Shown piece by piece: positions 50,646 to 62,540 of a stretch of 64,000 nt of DNA. A program made the position numbers and the translations under genes. The notes under the pieces were generated by a model. It was not told where the DNA came from, did not search any database, and saw only the letters and a program-made list of their open reading frames with translations. Every line of letters starts with the position of its first letter. The stretch's first letter is position 1. Origin of the DNA: Castor canadensis (lineage: Eukaryota; Chordata; Mammalia; Rodentia; Castoridae); contig NC_133389.1 in assembly GCF_047511655.1 (NCBI RefSeq), forward strand, positions 41,461,295-41,525,294. The letters run 5' to 3'.

Positions 50646-51478
50646 CAGAAGAGAGTTGTAAGTCATTTCTGTTAAATGATGTTTGCACATTTTCTTTGTA
50701 TTACTCTAAATAATTTTTAAAAACAAGAAAAGAATGAGACAATGAAAGAAGTGTGATAATGGAATATATATTTGGTGACATTAAGACATTAGTATTAATT
50801 ATGTTTCATTGCTTTAGTATCATGGCTATGTTTTAAAATATTCTGAACTATTTACAAATATAATAATATGATAGCTGACATTTTCTTAACTATGATCAAG
50901 TGTGGGTTAGACAGGCCACTAGGTGGTTAAGTGGAATGAAAATTAGCCATGAGTTGGTAGTTGTTGAAATTGGGTAAGGAATGCATATATACCTCTGTAT
51001 ATATTTAATTTTGTCCATAAGAAAGTTTTTAAAAAGGAGCTAAGGGAAAGCATAGAAGAGATAGTAGTGAGATTAAAATATTATCATATGAAATGAAAAC
51101 ATTGCAGGTTCCAAAATTTCCAAAGGGCTTTAAACCCACACTCAACAAAAGCCAATGCTAAATTATCTAGCAGTCAGGCCAGGCATGTGTTTTAGTCACC
51201 AGCAAAGGAGGAAATAGAAGATCCCCCATTAATAATGATTTTTATCTTTGGTGTTTCTAATGGTATCATAGTCATCCTAATAGGAAAGAGTACGCACACT
51301 CAGATTTTCCTTACATTTTGAACATAATTTAATATTGATTTTTGTAAATCTGTAATACATTGACTATGCTATTAGAAATTAATTCTGATGCTACCAGTTC
51401 CTGAATTGACAATTATTAGTGAAATTAAAAAAATAGCAATTTTGGTTCATGATATTTAAATATTTTTCTTTCAACTAG
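50646..51478. other. Intron sequence upstream of the first coding exon
   Basis: No repeat recognised. The bases before 51479 form a T-rich tract ending in ctttcaactag, the acceptor. Confidence 0.5.
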
Positions 51479-51562
51479 GTTTCATAATACTGTCAGTAAT
51501 CATGCCTGAAAATGAGACAATAATTTCCTCTTCTCCTGCTGGAAATGAACCAACTGAGATAG
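51479..51562 (+). CDS. First coding exon of an unidentified gene
   Basis: The exon is bounded by ctag|gtttc and atag|gtaaga. It has 23 non-coding bases, then an ATG at 51502 with A at -3 (atcATGC), and codes for 20 residues plus the first base of a split Gly. Residues 1-20 begin MPENE, then pass through a Ser-rich stretch and a second acidic patch. There is no signal peptide or membrane segment. The frame is also open upstream of the ATG within this exon, so a longer N terminus is possible if an earlier exon is coding. The frame continues in phase 1 into the exons at 60365 and 62451 without a stop, which is the main evidence that it is real. I do not recognise the protein family and give no function. 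Confidence 0.7.
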
Positions 51563-52325
51563 GTAAGATTATCTTGAATTCATTTTTGGTAAAAATGGAG
51601 CATAGGAAAAAGTCGCTCACGGAGGACAGCAGCTGCAAAACACTTTTCTGAGACCACAAAAGTAAAGTCAGAGGTAGAAGCACATCTACTCAAGGAAAAC
51701 CCACTTTCTAAATTTTAAACAATTTCATTTATAATTACTACTGAGCTACACAGTACAAGAGGTAGGCAGCACAACAATGGTGTGTTCAAGTCACCCCTTT
51801 GTGGTTCATGTGAACCAATCAGTTGTAAGCACCTCTTCTCAACTCCTCTCCATTGGTGACTTGAAATTATACAGGATGGTAGCATTTATTACCACCAGAC
51901 AGCTGGCTTATGCAACTTTTACCAGCACCCCCTTGAAGAAAAACACACAAAACTAGAAATGAAGATACTGGCATTTTAAAATTGTATAATTTTATGGCAT
52001 TACTTTGCTCTGTTTATTTGCATCCTAACTTCTGTGTCATGTTAGTAATATAATGTCATTGCCTGATATATAACAGAGATCAGAAAATTATATAGCCTAT
52101 GGCCAAAATATGGCAGCAGCACATTTTTTAAAGCCCTAATAGTAAGGATTTTTTTTTTTTGGTCATTTGTTATATGGTGTAAATACAAAACAAAACAAAG
52201 AGAACTATGTAACAGAGATTTCATGTGACACATAAACCAAATTTTTATTATCTGGCCCTTTACTGAAAAGGTTTACAACTCTGGTATAGAGTTTCACCTT
52301 GACTATTTTAACTAGGAATAATAAA
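51563..52325. other. Intron sequence, nothing recognised
   Basis: A T12 run is at about 52149-52160. No coding segment is seen. Confidence 0.5.
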
Positions 52326-52329
52326 TAGT

Positions 52330-52745
52330 CCTTGTATCTGTTATCCATTGCTCTACTAATGCTGTCTAACAACCACAAATACGCAGGTGCGCATAACACT
52401 GTAACATTCATGTTAGTTCACCTGTGTGGTTCTAATAGCTCAGGTGAGCTCAGTATTGTTCACTCATGCTTCTATAGTAAGCCATAGGTAAACTCTTACT
52501 GCTCTTTTTGGCTAGGTTATTTCACATGCTTAAAGGACTTTTCTGGAAAGCCAAATGACTCGGCTTCATGTGCTATTGTCTGCCAAACTCCAGCAGGCAA
52601 TCAGGGTTTTCACTACATGGCTTTAGCATGGTTTTGAGATGGGTGGCAGACACACCAAAGGTATCTTATGTCCAACATCCTAAACATTTATAATTTCTGC
52701 TGTATTTTATTGACCAAAGCAGTTCTTATGGTCAGCCCAGAGTCT
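52330..52745 (+). repeat. Ancient interspersed repeat, family not named
   Basis: tgtatctgttatccattgct, ttattgaccaaagcagttc and ggtcagcccagagtctaggg are phrases of an old mammalian repeat class. Diverged. Confidence 0.5.
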
Positions 52746-52774
52746 AGGGGTAGGAGTTTAATTTAGACTCTGTC

Positions 52775-53035
52775 TGTCCTAGTCTGTTTCTTGTTGGCAT
52801 AACCCAAGACTGGTAAAGGAGTGGTATATATCTATAAAGGAAATAGGTTTATTTTGGTTTCAGCTTCTCATTACCCACACAGCAGGTAATGAGTTCAGTC
52901 CGATGAGTTCATTATTCCCTCTTCAAGACCTAGGCACCGCTTAAAGTTCCTTCCACCCCTCAGCACTTACACTGAGGACCACATTCCCAGCTGAGTTTTG
53001 GAGGGGATGAAGCATATTCAAACCCTCACCACCCA
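52775..53035 (-). repeat. MaLR (THE1/MST-like) LTR, antisense
   Basis: tagtctgtttcttgttggca, aacccaagactggtaaagga, ccttccacccctcagcactt and gagttttggaggggatgaag follow the reverse of a MaLR LTR. An internal part is missing. Confidence 0.6.
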
Positions 53036-53499
53036 TTAATGGAAGATGCTACAAGTCACATAGCAAACAGGTGAGTCTGGGAGAAGAAAATGATTGGAAC
53101 CATGGCTGTAATCAAATTCTATAGTCTTCTTAAAGGTTATAAAATAAAGTGGCCATTTAGTAATCTAAACATGGATGAGGTCATGGCACAATGGATCTTA
53201 TGTAAAATTATTAGTCTGGTAGAATTTTACTCCATTTTCACCACACTGATTTCCTAAATTTTGAATAACTTTGTCCTCTAGTTCTTTATTACTTTTCTAT
53301 CAATATTGATTTGAAACAAGTTATTTCATTTTCATAGTTTGTATAGTGCAGTTTAAGCAATATTTCATTTCTAGAAACTGAGCTCAATCTTAGATGAGCA
53401 AAATGGGCCAGGTTATTCATTTATAATAATATTCCCAAAGACATAATTTGGAAAGAGGTAGACCGGGTGATCAATCAGGCTGGGACATGACTGCTGAAA

Positions 53500-54420
53500 G
53501 CAACCCTACACCATTAGCAGCCATATTTCATTCCTTCTCTACCCAGCTTCTGCCTACCACAAATCAATCTATTTTCTCTCTCTATGGACTGCTCTTTCTG
53601 GAAACTTCATATTAATTAATATATGTAATAATTGGCTTCGGATACCTATCTTCTTTTAAATTAAGAAAATGTCAAACACCTCCTATGCTATAAAATGTAT
53701 ATCATTCTTTGTAATGACTGACTAATATTCCTCTTCATGAATATTGGGCAGATTATTTATCAGTAGGTGGATATAAGTTTGTTTCTGGGGCTATTATAAA
53801 TATTATTGCTATGAATACTTGAGTAGAGGGCTTTGTGTGGTCATGTGTTTTCATTTCTTTGGATATATGGTTAAGAAAGGAATTGGTAGTTTATATTGTA
53901 ATTCAATGTTTAACTCTGTTTGCCAAATAGATTTTCACAGCAGTAGCAATAATTTACATCCCCAAACAGAAATATGTGAGAACTTTCATTTCTCCATATC
54001 CTTACCATACATACCCTTTTGAAGTTTTATTATCACCATGCAGTGGACATGAAGTGGTATGACACTATAGTTTCTATTTGCATGTCCCTAATGGCTAACA
54101 ATGCAGAGTACCATATCGCATCTGCATGTCTTCTTTAGAGAAATGGCTATTCAAATCTTTTTCTCATTTTAAATTGTGTGGTCTTTATTATTAGATCTTT
54201 ATATATTCTGGAAACTAGACTTTTAATAAATATATGATTTGCAGACATTTTGGTCCATTCTAGAGGTTATGTTTTCACCTCCATCATCATATCTTTTGTA
54301 GCATAACCATTTTTATTTTGATAAAGTTCAGTTTATCTAATTTTAAATGTTGTTTGTTTCTTTGATGTCATATGTGAAACATTGTCACCAAATTCAAGGA
54401 GCAATGATATAGGAAGCAAG
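53500..54420 (-). repeat. Ancient L1 3' region, antisense
   Basis: gtctaccacaaatcaatcta-like text, ggactgctctttctggaaac, ctattataaatattattgct, gccaaatagattttcacagc and gtggtctttattattagatc are the reverse of an old L1 tail with ORF2-end flank. Many indels. Confidence 0.75.
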
Positions 54421-55092
54421 CAGTTTTTCCTCCTCTGCTCTCACAACACAGAACTGTGTTCCCCCCAACACTCCAAGCAGTCTTTGGCAAACACTCCAGC
54501 AGAATTCAGTTAGAGTCTCATCAGTTTGACACTATCTACCTCCAATAATGTCAGATTCCCCAGGTTACAATTTCACAAGAGTGGCCCCCATTTCAGACAC
54601 CAAATACAAGTGCTGGTTGCGAACTGTTCTTCTAAATGACTGATTACATTAAAGATTTTAACTCTCAAGCTAGCTCACACTCAGCCTACAACAGTTCATT
54701 GGGAGTTGACAACTGTGCCTTAACCTTTACTCAAGGCCAATGAGAGCCGAGCGATTAGGGCTTTTTCTACCCATTGGTGGCTCCAGCAACTTTCGATCCA
54801 AGTAACTTTCGATCTATGTATTTGCCCTACTGTGGGATTTTTTTGGGGGGGAGTGTCACTTTGCATTGTGACTTTAATTCCCCTATGGATTTAAGAAGAG
54901 GTGTTGAATTTTAGTTCTGCTTTTTTTCTTTTTATGGTGATTTCTGAGTTTTTTTTTTAACTTATCAGAATGCAACTGCAGTTTCTAAACTGATTTTTGA
55001 CAAGTCTGTTAGCTTTATTTCTCTGTATGGACCATAGATTGTTTTTTGCATGTCACAAATTTTTATTGAAACTAAACGTTTAAAACCATATT
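54421..55092. other. Unclassified, possible old LTR
   Basis: Moderately GC-rich text at 54420-54830, between the old L1 and a T-rich segment. I could not name it. Confidence 0.35.
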
Positions 55093-57425
55093 CTGGCATA
55101 CCTCAGAAAAATTATGGGTTGGGACAGACCACTGTAGTAAAGTGAGCATCACAATAAAACTAGTCACGTGAATTTTTGCTTAGCCAATGCATATAAAAGT
55201 TTTGTTTATAATATACTACAGTTTACTAAGTGTGACAGCCCTGTCCTAAAAATGTGCCATATTTAAATTTACATTAAAATACTTTTTTCCAAATATGCTA
55301 ATGGTTACCTGAGTCAAGTGAGCCATCATCTTTTTGCTGGTGGAAGATCTTGTCCGATCGTTGGTGTCTGTGGACTGATGACAGTGGTGGTTGCTGAAGG
55401 TCAAATGTGGCTGTGACAGTTATGATAAGAGGGTGAAGTTTGCCCCATGGTTAACTCTTCCTTTCACATTGACTTCTCTGTGGTAAAACTTGATAGCATT
55501 TTACCCTCATAGAATTTTCTTCCAAAATTGGAACCAATTGTCTCAAACCCTGCTACTCCTGATGTTTTCAACTAAGTTTATTGAATATTTAAATCCTTTG
55601 TTGTAACTTCTATAATGTAATTTCATCATCACTGGCAGTAAATTCCATCTCAAGAAACCACTGACTTTGTTTATCCATAGAAGCAACTGCTCACCTATTC
55701 ACGTTTTGCCATAAGATTGTGGCAATCCAGTTACATCTTCATGTTCCACATCAAATTCTAAATCTTTTGCTATTTTTACCACATCTAGAGTTACTTCCTC
55801 CACTGAGGCTTTGAATCCATCAAGGTCATGCAGGAGAATTGGAATCAGCTTCTCCCAAACATCTGTGTACGTTGATATCTTGATCTGTTCCCATAAATCA
55901 TGATGCTGTTAATGACATTTAGAATGTTGAATCCTTTCCAGAAGGTTTTCAATTCTTTGCCCAGGTCCAATAGAGTAATTGCTATCTATGGAAGCACTAT
56001 AGTCTTATGAAATATATACCTTAAATAATATTAAGACTTGAAAGTTAAAATTACTCCTTGGTCCAGGGGGCTATAGAGTGGATATTGTGTTAACAGGCAT
56101 GAAAACAACATTAACCTTCTTGCACACCTCGTGCTCTTGGGTGACCAGGTGTATTGTAAATGAGCAGTAATGTTTGCAAGCAGTCATTTTTTTTCCTAAG
56201 CAGGAAGCCCCAGCAGTGGCTTAAAATATTCAGTAAGACATCTTCTAAACAGTTGTGCTGTCATCCAGGCTTTGTAGTTCTATTTATAGAACACAGGCAG
56301 AATAGATTTAGTATAATTTGTAAGGGCCTTAGAAATTTTGGAATGATAAATGAACATTCACTTTAACTTAAAGTCACCAGCTGCATTTACTCATAACAAG
56401 AGAGTTAGCTTGTCTTTTGAAGCTTTGAAGCCAGGCATTGACTCCTCTTTAACTCTGAAAATTTTAGGGAGCATCTTCTTCTAATATAAGGCTGTTACAT
56501 CTATACAGAACATCTGTTGCTTAGTGCAGCCACCTTCATCAATTATCTTAGCTAGATCTTCTACCTTAGCACTTGCTGCTTCACCTTGCACTTTTCTGTT
56601 ATGGAACTGGCTTCTTAAACCTTGTGAACCAACCCCTGCCAGCTTCCAACTTTTCTTCTGCAGCTCCCATACCTCTCTCAGCCTTCATGGAATTGAAGAG
56701 AGTCAGGGCCTTCCTGTGGATTAGGCTTTGGCCTCAATGTATCTGGTTTGGTCTTTTATCCAAACCACCAAAACTCTCTCCATATCAGCAATAAGGCTGT
56801 TTTGCTTTCTAATCATTCAGGTGTTCAGTGGAGAAGCACTTTTAATTTCCTTCAAGAACTTTTCCTTTGTAGTCACAACTTGGCTGACTAGTGCAAGAGG
56901 CCTCACTTTTGGACAGTCTAGGCAGCATGCCTTCCTCACTAAGTCTAGTCGTCTCTAACTTTTGATTTAAAGTGAACGACCTGTGATTCATCCTTTCCCT
57001 TGAATACTCAGAGGCCTCTGCAATGTTATTAACTGGCCTAATTTTAGGTTTTGTTGTGTCTCAGGGAATATGCAGGCCCTAGAAGAGGCAGAGGGATGGG
57101 GAATGATCAATTAGGGGACAGGTCAGAACAAATACAACATTTATTAAGTTTTCTGTCTCCTATGGGATTATTAGTTCACGAGAATTGTATCATCAAAGGC
57201 CACAGATCACAGATCACCCTAACAGATATAATAATAATGACATTTTGAAATATTGAGAGAATTATTATAATTTGACATAAAGACACAAAGTGAGCGAATG
57301 AGGTTGGAAAAAATGGCACCAGTAGATTTGCTTGACACCCAGTTGCCACAAATTTCCAGTTTGTAAAAAGTGCCAACATCTACAACGTGCAATAAAGCAA
57401 AGCCCGACAAAATGAGGTCTAGCTA
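55093..57425 (-). mobile_element. Tigger1 (pogo-like) DNA transposon, nearly full length
   Basis: The left end ctggcatacctcag and the degenerate right end aatgaggtctagcta match the Tigger1 terminal inverted repeats. The interior follows the family from end to end: gtgcatataaaagtt-like text at about 55187, tctttttgctggtggaagat, catctcaagaaaccactgac, cttgggtgaccaggtgtatt, ctcagccttcatggaattga and ctccatatcagcaataaggc. The transposase (helix-turn-helix plus DDE domain of the pogo type) would be read on the minus strand. Its start region near 57024 has lost the ATG (TTG-like), and frames are broken throughout. About 2.33 kb against roughly 2.4 kb for the family, as I remember it. Plus-strand frames at 56160-56958 are by-products. 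Confidence 0.93.
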
Positions 57426-60364
57426 TAATGTGACAGTCGTTGAGATCATATTCTTCTCTTTTCCCAGGCCTCGTTTTCATCACTAATCTTTTAGTTGGTG
57501 ATATAGTGACTTTTAGTCTTTCAGTGTCTTTTTTGTCTTTAATATAGTAGTTTTTGTCATTTGTGGCCCCTGGAGTCTCTACTCAGTTGGGTTAGTGGCT
57601 AGTTAAAGATGAACACTTATTTCTTGTAAATGTCTGGAATCGATAACTCCAGTCATTGCTGAGGGTTTCTGTGCATGCAGGGGTGTTCCTTCAACACTAA
57701 TCCCGGGAGTTGGCAACTCTACCTCTCCTTCCTGTTCATGCAGTCTCTGAAGATCAACCAGAGGTGAGATACAGGGATTTCTCAGGTCTTTTCTCCATCA
57801 TTTGCAAAGCCTTGTAAGTGGATTCTTCCAGGGAATGAGTAAATGTGTCTAAAAAGAATAATTCTTTAGGAATGAGGCTTTAAAAATATTCTAAATTCTC
57901 TTTTGCTTCTTGTGGTGTCAGAAATGTGCCCTTTCATTTCTCAAGACTGTTGACCTAGAGTGTCAGGGATAGAACTTGTAAAAGTTAAAACTGTATCTGT
58001 CCAGAGTTGCTGGAGGTTTTGCTTTATTTCTACAGTCCAGAAAATGTTCATTTCAACAATTTTACTTTTTTTTTTTTCTCCTTTGCATTTACGGAGAGGT
58101 GAATTTTCAGACATCTTTATTTTACCATGTTCTCTGACACCTGTGTTTAACTTTAGTTTTATTTGTTGGTTTCTAGATAAAGGAATCAGAATTGGATTTC
58201 TAGGGCACAGGCTATGAACAGTTGTGTGGCTTTCTATAATAATAATCTATCGTTTCCCACAACTGTACCACAGCATGAAGTATGTGTGTTGCTACAACAT
58301 ACCATATTTTATTTGATCACAATTAAATGACTAATTTAGCAAATATAAGATGACCTGTTCAAAGTTGTTTTAGTTTATATTTTTGTTGCTAAGTAGTTCA
58401 ATTTTCATGTGTTCATTTAATATTTTTATTTTCTCTAACTTGAACCTGGTGATAAATAGATAATCTTTAAGTTTTTTAGCTTAAAAAATGAAACCTGAAG
58501 TCTTATATTATTTCTTTTTTGCCATATACAGTGAAAATAATTAAGCAAATTTGCCTTATGAATTTCTGCTTTTCTTCAAAGATGATAAAATCATACTTTA
58601 TTCAAATGTTACTAAATTGCTTAAATAATGTTTGACTAAATGTTATATTTCAGGCTAAGTTTTATAGTTTTAAAATATTTTAAGATTTTAAAAATTCTGT
58701 GATCAATCAGGAATTTAGCTGGATATATTATTGTACTGATAAAGTGGTTTTGAGGAGTCACTGCTATTGGAATATTGTTTAGTAATACCAGTTAATCATG
58801 GAGACAGAAATACCAAAGAGCAGCCCTTTATTTGAATCAATGTTTGTAAGTGTCTGTCTCATATACAAATCTATGTAGAATCTGACTATATTTATTGGGC
58901 TCATTATTTCACTGATGCATAGTCCCTCCTTCCTTCTTTACTGTCATTCCTCAGTGAGTATATACTAACCCTGCTATAGCTGGGGTCCTGGGCTAGGTGT
59001 CAAATATATTATGGCTATATAATAGAATATGTTCTCTGAGCTGATGAAATGTATGTGTTGAAGGAAAGAGATACAGGATTCCTGCTGGTGATGGAGGAAC
59101 TGGATTATTAATGCTGAAGTTTGGAATATTCTTATTCTGTATATCATATGTTAATTTATTACAGAACAACCCTCAATTGTCTTTACTCTGATTTTGTAGT
59201 TTGCATATAAATCATTTTTTAAAAAGATTTCTTTGTGACATCTACAATATTTCTAACATTGTTTACTGACATCTTACCTTGTAATTTAATTTGTTATTTA
59301 TAGATCTGGCTTTTGTATAGAATAAGAACTGTCTCTTCTCTCTTCATTGATCTATGATTTTATTTATGGCAACTGCCTTTTAAGTATTTCCCTTGCAATA
59401 TTCAGTGAAATGAAATTCAACTGCTCATAGGGCTTAGGCCATCTCTCTACTACAAAGGCATGCAAATCCTTATCATTTTCAGATTTCCTTTGAGATTATT
59501 ATCTACTTTTAAAATATAGAAATAATTATTGAGTGTCAAGATAGTACTAGTATTTTTATGTTATTAAATTGGAAAAGTTAGATGCACTTTATAACTTTTT
59601 CTAATTTTCTCATGTGGAACATAATTTAAGCTTGTTTAAACATTTTTATATCCCAGTAATATTTGCACCATTCCAAAAATGCTTTTCAAAAAGTAGATAT
59701 AATTACTGAACATGATCCTACATAGTTAGTATTTTACGACTATAACAATACATCTTTTGATACATTTTTGTTTCATTGCTCCTGGCAGACTTGTTTGTTC
59801 TTTTTAAGAAATCATGAAAGATCATTTACATAACATCTTTTGTAAGCTCTTATCAATCATTTTGATTTTTAAGTGGAGGTTATACTATGTGTAAATAATT
59901 TTAGCCATTTCCTATCATATATCATATTTTTTCCACAGTGTAACTCTAATAATAAGCTGCTCTACATCACAAAACCAATCTTACTGTGCTGTTGAATTTT
60001 AAAATCCATGCAGAGCATAACCTTGGAAATTAGAGGAAATCTTTATTAAAGTTCTCCTAAAAGCATTGAAGAGGGACCACACTATTAAACAGAAGAACTT
60101 CTATTAAAATTATTAATGTATTTATCATCCTGAATATCACCTATAATGACTTCCCATTCTCTGTTAGCCTTTTTAGGGGTGCATCACCCAAACTTTGTCT
60201 CTCAGCCATGTATCTTCCTAGTGCTTTCTTATGTCATTTAGTCTGTATCTCTTTTTTCTGATGCAAATTTTCTTCCCTAACCCTTACCAGTTCACTATGG
60301 AACAGGCTACTTGACTCAGGAAACAAATATTTTATTTTATTTTATTTTATGTTGTTTTTTATAG
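57426..60364. other. Intron sequence, no repeat or exon recognised
   Basis: AT-rich. The frame at 57960-58217 has no splice-consistent context in the frame of the gene. Confidence 0.5.
60330..60350 (+). repeat. TTTTA pentanucleotide repeat in the acceptor tract
   Basis: About four tandem copies of ttttat/ttatt lie 15 bases upstream of the splice acceptor at 60364. Confidence 0.85.
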
Positions 60365-60424
60365 GTAAAACATGTCAGGAAATCAAGGCTCTCCGAGAGC
60401 AGGCAAGAAAGGCAGCACTCGCAG
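60365..60424 (+). CDS. Second coding exon of the same unidentified gene
   Basis: The 60-bp exon has acceptor ttttttatag|gtaaaa and donor gcag|gtaccc. It starts and ends in phase 1, so it can be skipped without a frameshift. It encodes residues 21-41, including KTCQEIKALREQARKAALA, a strongly charged stretch with Lys/Arg/Glu spacing typical of an amphipathic helix or the start of a coiled coil. One Cys is present (residue 24). The acceptor tract contains four copies of a TTTTA-type pentamer. The donor is weak after position +2 (gtaccc) but is followed 27 bases later by a run of 19 T. The preceding intron (about 8.8 kb) carries a near-complete Tigger1 element. Confidence 0.72.
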
Positions 60425-62450
60425 GTACCCCTACCTGTATAATTCCATCTGTTTTTTTTTTTTTTTTTTTGCTGTCATATATTCACCTTCTTATAAAAAT
60501 TGTAAATGTGAAAAATTGTAGACATCCATGTGTTCATAATGTTTTATAGATGGGTATGTCTTAACTTTTCTTTTAAAAATGTTCATTTATTGATATTATA
60601 TGATATATATTATTTGCTTTCCCTTTTCATTTTGGATAACGCATTCTTATAGAAGAGTGGATACAGTACACGTACATTTTGAGTAACTGATTATGAGGAA
60701 GCATCTGCATATCCTCTACTGGATATGGTAGACATATCCAGTTACTTGGAGACCTCCATGTGCCCACCTGAGCAGAACTTCATGCCATTGCACTTCTGGA
60801 CATTGATGACACTAATTTCTTTGGTCTTTTAAAGTTTTAACTATAGTATTACATAAGTGTGCATTCCTGAAGATTTTGCATTAACTTTGCATGGTTATGA
60901 ATTGTAATTACATATCATTAGTATTTATGTGTGGGCTGCCTTTGTTCAACATTATTTGTTACCTTGATCCATGTGACTTTGCTTTTTGTTCAGTGTTATT
61001 GGGGCGTTTCATTCATTTTCTTGTATCTTAATGCTCACTATGTTCCATTTTCAGACTTTCTTCTTTTAAAGGATATTTAGTTTATTTCCAGTTTGGAGTT
61101 ATTTTAAAGAGTGTTTCTAGAAACATCCTCTTACAAATATCCCGAAGAAGTTCCACGTTCTTACATATGGTATTTGCACTTTGATTTTCCTAGATAATGC
61201 CACATTATCGTCCAAAGTCATTGTGTGGATTTATAGTGCCATGGCACTGGAAGAACATTCCAGTTGCTTAATTTTCTTGCCATGACACTGTATGATTAGA
61301 CTTTTAAATTATTTAAAATCTTCATTTATGTAACAGTATCTAGTTATGGTCTCAATTTGAATTTCCTTAACTACTAAGTCATGCCCATCAAGACTCAGGC
61401 ATGTTTGGGAATGTCTGTCTATCTGAAGGCTGGAGTGAAAATAAAGCTGAAAGGGAATTCTCAGGTCTAAATTATGGGAAAAGCTTATGTCATCACCATA
61501 TAAACTGAAAGAAGGGAGCAGGGAAGGCTACCGAAATTGCGGTTATAATGTAAAAAGCGTACCAGCTTGAAAAATAGGGCATTTGCCTCCAATACCATTT
61601 AATGTCCAATGCTGTATTTGTGCCAGGCTGGAGAGCTACTGACAGTTATTTATTTAGACTTTTCCAATTATTTCCTTCCTGTGTTTCTCTTTAATGGCTT
61701 TATCTACACATTTATGTTTTCATTTTTATCAGTATTTTAAGTGTATGACTTATCTGCAATTAAACATTCACAATTCTGTATGTTATTTCTGACTATGTTT
61801 TGAACACCTCAAAAAGGTTTTCTTATCAAGTGTTTTCATTTTTTATAGTTTTTTATTCATTGACATTTGTTATTGGCAAATGTATTTAAAATTTTTCAAG
61901 TTAATTTGATGTGACTAGTGTCTGGGAAATTGGTTAAATAATGCAGGTAGTTTCTATTTGTTAAATTTTTTGCTTTGTTATCGTGTATCTTTAGATATTT
62001 ATGTTCTTCATAAAATTTCATTACCTCTTGAATAGTATCTGTGTGGGATTCATATCTGTATCTATTTTGCTATATTCCATTCTTTGTATTCTATACCTCA
62101 TTTACTCTTTCTGAGCTGCATATGATAGATAAATGATGGTGAGTTAAACACTTTCCCTATACTATTTCTTTAACTTCATCTTAATTTGAAGAGATACAGA
62201 TTTCTTCTACTATGATATTCTGTTTTATTATGCACACATATAAATAGTTCATTCTTAACTATAGTTGTGGTAAGCCTGTTGAAGAGCACAGAGAAAACAT
62301 TTAAAACTTGCTTTGCATTTTGGTTAGTATTTATATTACAATTTTTTTTTCAAGGACAGCAGTTCCCCATTATAGTTTTGTATCTTATATTGCTTGTTTA
62401 AAAAAAATCTATATTAACTGTATACTCAAATATTTATGTTTTTTCTTAAG
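60425..62450. other. Intron between second and third coding exons
   Basis: A run of 19 T is at 60452-60470. The rest is unclassified AT-rich sequence. Confidence 0.6.
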
Positions 62451-62540
62451 GCAATGTCATATCACAAAGGTTGGGGCTATTTAGTGGCCCCAAAGAAGCT
62501 GTTGAAATTTTTCATGAAAGTAAAATGACCAATACTGAAG
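62451..62540 (+). CDS. Third coding exon of the same unidentified gene
   Basis: The 90-bp exon has a good pyrimidine tract and acceptor (gttttttcttaag|gc) and a strong donor (gaag|gtgagg). It is phase 1 at both ends and encodes residues 41-70. The visible segments are NVISQRLGLFSGPKEAVE followed by a His/Lys/Thr-rich tail, and the reading frame is still open at the donor. The composition (mixed charged and aliphatic, one Gly-Pro turn at residues 53-54) suggests a helix, a turn and a second helix. I see no catalytic or metal-binding motif. The gene must continue beyond 64000, because no stop codon or polyadenylation signal in this frame is reached. I could not find a convincing further exon before the window ends. 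Confidence 0.72.

Noticed and set aside
56160..56958. Cluster of plus-strand frames of 66-76 codons
   Set aside because: They are antisense readings through the Tigger1 transposase remnant.
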